Origin: Rhizophagus sp. LPA8_4_AMF
Taxonomy: Eukaryota > Glomeromycota > Glomeromycetes > Glomerales > Glomeraceae
Direction: 5' to 3'
Assembly (NCBI GenBank): GCA_021464525.1
Contig: JADRCO010000442.1
Location: 1 to 33,719 of the forward strand
DNA length: 33,719 nt
Positions 30,138-33,719 of this stretch are shown in pieces. Both the position numbers and the translations under genes were made by a program. Each line of letters opens with the position of its first letter. The stretch's first letter is position 1. The notes beneath the pieces are model-generated. The model was not told the DNA's origin and did no database searches. It saw only the letters and a list, made by a program, of their open reading frames with translations.

Positions 30138-31408
30138 ACCCATCAATAATTATGATAATTAGAATTTAAATTTAAATTTAAATTTATAATCATTACTATC
30201 AACACTTTTATCAAATAATTTATTAATTTCAAAAAATTTTACACAATTATCGATAACCAATACATCTCTAATTTCATGTCTCCCATTCGTTTACACCAAC
30301 ATCAACTTTATTAAAGCATTACTTTTGACTTCCAAGTGCCGCCTTCTTTCTCTAATATACAACACACTAGATCAAATTCTTAGGCATTACATTAATCTAA
30401 TGAAAGAAATAAAAGTTACAAATAGTGAACATTATTATGTAAGAAATATTTAAACTAAATATAATATAGTATATTTATAGTCAAATTTTTTGTATACCGT
30501 AAACAGTTGACTAAGATACCTGGATATAATGCAAATTCAGGGAATTCGAAAGTACTATACTGTAGGGGATACTTTCTTTTAAGGGAGTAAAAATATTTAA
30601 TGCTTTGGACACTGTTTATAAAGAAAGCGATATTAGTGATTTAGTGACGAAGAAAGTGAAATTAGTAACAAAGAAAATAGTGAATAGCGAAATTGATTTC
30701 AATGTTAAATGAACGTGGATATGAAGAAAAAGTATTTTGTAATAAAATGTACGTTTTAATAAATATTGTTTTCAAGTATAATATCGATATCCTCTAATGT
30801 ATAATACTCCGGATACTATAGCACCATACAATTTTCGCAAAAAAAATTCCGAACGCTTCATGCATAATACATAGGTCTCCGTTCATTATAATCAATATTT
30901 ATACAAACGGAGATAACACTAGTAAAAATTAATTTTTTTTTTTTTTTTGATAGGAAACGTAGCCGGTTTATTGAAGGAACTAATAAATTAATTATCGTTT
31001 AAAAATTAAAATATAATATTTGCTAATAAAAAGATAAATCATAGATATAATAAAATAAATAATAAATATAAACTACAAATAAACATAAAATTTAAATTAA
31101 AGCTATTTATATTGGGATTAATTGAAATTCATTGTAGTGTTATTTCTTAAGTTTCTTCATTAAGAATAAAAAGAAATTCTCTCAACTACGCCGTAAATTT
31201 ATCTTCTAATGAGCCTGAGATCATTTTGCAAACGGAATTTGTCATATTTCTATCGAAACCGTCACGACCAAATTTTCTTTTAGACGACGACAACCCACTC
31301 ATAAATGCATTTATTCTATATGAAAAAGAAAATTTTCATTAAATTAATAATTGGTTTAATAATTGCTCGAAGGAATAATTGGAAAGTTATATGTTTAGTT
31401 CTTGATCA
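30138..31408. other. Gene-poor stretch with an acidic-coding scrap
   Basis: No gene is supported. Near 30625-30690 one plus-strand frame reads SDEESEISNKENSE, an acidic low-complexity stretch like those near the start of transposases, while another frame stays open longer. It has no start or splice support. A long T-run lies at about 30931-30948. Confidence 0.35.
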
Positions 31409-31528
31409 AGTTTTTGTAATGGATGCTCTGAAGAGGTACTTTATGAACTATCAAGATTTATTAATCAACATTCTAAACTGGGCAAATCGAAAGAGTACAA
31501 GAAAATATTAATAAATATATATATATAA
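31409..31528 (+). pseudogene. Possible coding scrap
   Basis: After TTGATCAAG, the plus-strand reading SFCNGCSEEVLYELSRF continues INQHSKLGKSKEYKKI to a TAA at 31526-31528. It looks more protein-like than the longer hydrophobic open frame that overlaps it from 31305. No upstream exon is visible. It is an unknown, low-confidence remnant. Confidence 0.2.
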
Positions 31529-31639
31529 ATCATATAAATTGTTAATACAGGTATTAATTGTTGTCAGATATTATTTTGTTGAATAAATATGCCCAGTATA
31601 ACCTAAAAAAAAAATAAGTAAAAAAAGGTAAATACACAA

Positions 31640-31710
31640 TTTATAGCGGGTCACTTCCCCTATAGAGGAGCAGCCAGTCCCGAATTCTACCGCTCTTGTA
31701 GAGACTGGAT
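31640..31710. other. GC-richer island of unknown origin
   Basis: About 70 bases stand out by composition, with CCAGTCCCG and GAGACTGG able to pair as CCAGTC/GACTGG, and CCCCTATAGAGGAG as another hairpin. I cannot assign a tRNA or other RNA class. Confidence 0.3.
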
Positions 31711-32294
31711 TTTTCGTGTAATATTTAGTGAGATTTAAGGGTAAAAAGTTGTCATAAATCAAAGAAGCCACTGCTATTTAAGAGCAAGAGAGAGCTCACT
31801 TATACATCTTTCCATTTTCAGTTCCACCTAAAAGGAAAATGGACTTTTAAAATTCTCTCCTTCAATTTTTTTCTACTTTTGTGAAAGGTAAGGCTATCTG
31901 TTTGTGAAGACATTTTGAAATTTTGAATGTGAAATATGTAAAAAAAGGAAAGATAAAGGTATTTATATAGTTTTTTTTTTGAGATGGATTTTATGATATG
32001 AGTAATATTTTTTTACCTAATTATGACTAACTAATTATGATTAACTAATTATACGCGACATGACGCGGCTGCAATGTCATATGGGTGTACCGCGATTTTT
32101 AAATGCTCCTTTTAACTAATCGACATAGTTATATAAAAAGATTTATTTGAAGAATATTTTGATAATGAAGAAGACGAAAATTTTTTTTATTTGTTAGTTA
32201 TATGGTGAGAGTATAAAAAATTGCGTAAATTTACCACATATTATTTTAGAAAAATAAATTTTATGCATGATCATATGATCAGATTTTGCAAAAT
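31711..32294. other. Gene-free AT-rich stretch
   Basis: No exon, RNA or element could be supported. TTATGACTAACTAATTATGATTAACTAATTA at about 32020-32050 is a short tandem duplication. Confidence 0.4.
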
Positions 32295-32299
32295 TTCTT

Positions 32300-32555
32300 A
32301 CCGTTTTTTTACTAATTTAAAAAAAAAACGGTGCAAACCCATTTTTTAATAGATATTTTGATAAAAAAAACGCCATTTTTTATTAAATTAGTAAAATTGC
32401 GAAACGTTTTTTTAATAAAATATCTATTAAAAAACGGTTTCGTACCGTTTTTATTAAATTGGTAAAAAAATCGTTCTTTTTTATTAAATTATGTATTAAA
32501 GAATGATTTCGCACCGTTTTTTATTAAATTAGTAAAATAAAAAGTTGCAACTATA
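32300..32555. repeat. Tandem repeat, about 70-bp units with ACCGTTTTTTATTAAATT
   Basis: TTTTTTATTAAATTAGTAAAA occurs at about 32378 and 32520, with the near-copy TTTTTATTAAATTGGTAAAA at 32449. Between them lie TTTAATAAA..TATTAAA(A/G)AA and TTTCG(T/C)ACCG, giving units of about 70 bp. An inverted partner (CCGTTTTTTTACTAATTTAA) opens the block at 32302. The units can fold into hairpins. Confidence 0.65.
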
Positions 32556-32832
32556 AACGTAATAAAAAAGATTCTTACATTGGTATTATTATTATTTTAA
32601 CTACGTTTACTACATGATTATAGTAGAAAGTTCCGGCCTTAAAAATGATTTACATATCTGCTATTCCGATATTATTTATTTTCAACGAAAAAACGAGACT
32701 TTTATGAAAAGAAATGTAATAATAACACATAATTATTATACAGATTTAATAAAAATGAGTTTCAATACTTTGTGATAGGACATTTTGATATCAAGAGATT
32801 AAATTTTTAATCAATTTCCATTTCCTCGTAAC

Positions 32833-33505
32833 TTAAAACAGAGATATCAATTCCAAGTAAGTTTTTAATACATTCTTCACCGAGCAATTAACAACTTGTT
32901 CAGTTCCATCAGGGTAGATTAAATGAATAGATTCAAGATTTTTCATCACAAAGAGCATAAATATTGTCTTCACCATATTGACCTGGGGTCCCATTTTATT
33001 GTTTCAAATATCAACAACAGCCCATTCTTCTGCAACTTCAAGAATAGGAAAATATTGATTGTTATTCTGAAACCTTTGTTGATGTTCTTTCAAATTCACA
33101 ATAGTTCAATAGCCCACCTGCACTGATCATTTATGTAAAAATCCAAATAGCCCTTTGATCTAAATATTGCTCCAACATCCACTGAAGCATAAATTTCTTT
33201 AGGAAGAACCTGTGTTGATGCATGGTAAACTCTATTTGCCATACACGTTCAAGGAGTCAATCATCTACACCTCTACCTTTGGTTTTTTGCAATACTTTTG
33301 AGTGCATCTTTGCGAACATTAAAGTGATAAAATCCTTGAATGATTTAGGTGGCGATATAGACCAATTAACTGAAACCAAATGAACTTGAAGATATAATGC
33401 CTGAAACAATGGTGCCAGAAAATCAAGGGTTGAAAGGCTGGAATCAGAACTGATATCAACTAGAACATTCGTTTTGATAATTTGACTATTATGTGGAATT
33501 TTGGT
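32833..33505 (-). pseudogene. Fossil of a high-copy Rhizophagus C-terminal domain
   Basis: Short minus-strand readings such as GYLDFYIND, RWAIEL, PILEVAEEWAVVDI, NMVKTIF and HLIYPDGTEQVVN appear in a fixed order. From memory, this order is that of the C-terminal domain found on many Rhizophagus proteins, including Crinkler-type ones; this was not searched. The copy is broken by several changes and has no visible start or N-terminal part. It is treated as a fossil. Its age cannot be judged without relatives. Confidence 0.6.
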
Positions 33506-33524
33506 CGTAAGTAGGGATGTTAAT

Positions 33525-33719
33525 GGTCTGGTCTGGTCCGTCTTGATCCGGTCTTCATCGGTAGTGATGGAAAAAGTTCCAAATCGAGCGACTTGAAGTC
33601 GACTTTAGAGCTGAACGTCGGTTCAATTTTTGAGCTGAACCGAGCAGCTTGAGTGGAATGGTTGGTTCAGAGAGAGTCGACTCTGAGAGTCGGTTTGAGA
33701 ACTAACTTATTTTGTAAAT
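33525..33719. repeat. GGTTC/GAGTCGAC-rich dispersed repeat, cut by the window end
   Basis: TCTGGTCTGGTCC, GTGATGGAAAAAGTTCC, GAGCTGAAC and GAGAGTCG words are dense. GATGGAAAAAGTTC and the GGTTC-rich interior match the block at 21.6-21.86 kb in inverted orientation. The repeat runs off the window, so its end is unknown. Confidence 0.5.

Noticed and set aside
32923-33126. Open frame of 67 aa on the plus strand
   Set aside because: It is antisense to the fossil domain copy on the minus strand.

Overview
The window is AT-rich, intron-bearing fungal DNA. It most resembles a glomeromycotinan (Rhizophagus-type arbuscular mycorrhizal) genome. The reasons are the many T-rich GT-AG introns, a typical Rhizophagus-style F-box/leucine-rich protein, a lineage-expanded Myb-like family, relics of two protein families I recall as very high-copy there, and a dense load of small palindromic elements. 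The species assignment is inference from recalled family resemblance; no search was run.

Layout. At 0.85-1.35 kb lies a degenerate 23-bp minisatellite. At 1.94-3.98 kb (minus) is a broken multi-exon copy of a multicopy Cys-rich family, preceded at 3.98-4.64 kb by a run of T-rich intron-like and short exon-like units and at 4.67-4.79 kb by a polypurine tract. From 8.0 to 14.4 kb (minus) are three paralogous two-repeat Myb-like genes. I could assemble all three completely from splice signals and reading frame (136, 165 and 208 aa); a fourth, degraded relative lies near 26.8 kb. At 16.08-18.08 kb (minus) is a broken DDE-type DNA transposase carrying a 180-bp MITE. At 18.74-19.60 kb (minus) is an intact seven-segment membrane protein gene. 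From 19.7 to 23.4 kb the DNA is repeat-rich and includes a mariner-type MITE and a near-perfect palindromic MITE. At 24.05-25.52 kb (minus) is an intact 490-aa F-box protein gene, with three TGACGTAA sites just upstream. From 26 to 33.7 kb the DNA is gene-poor, with possible exon fragments, a MITE with an 8-9 bp target duplication, a tandem repeat, and at 32.8-33.5 kb a fossil copy of another high-copy Rhizophagus domain.

Five genes look intact: three Myb-like, one membrane protein and one F-box. All lie on the minus strand. Nothing indicates that they form one pathway; the Myb-like genes are a local duplication cluster. The most interesting signal is a set of small elements with CCCTATAAAAA-like ends and 3-bp target duplications. 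One of these sits in the transposase reading frame in the orientation where its own ends supply GT and AG splice sites and keep the frame, as an introner would.
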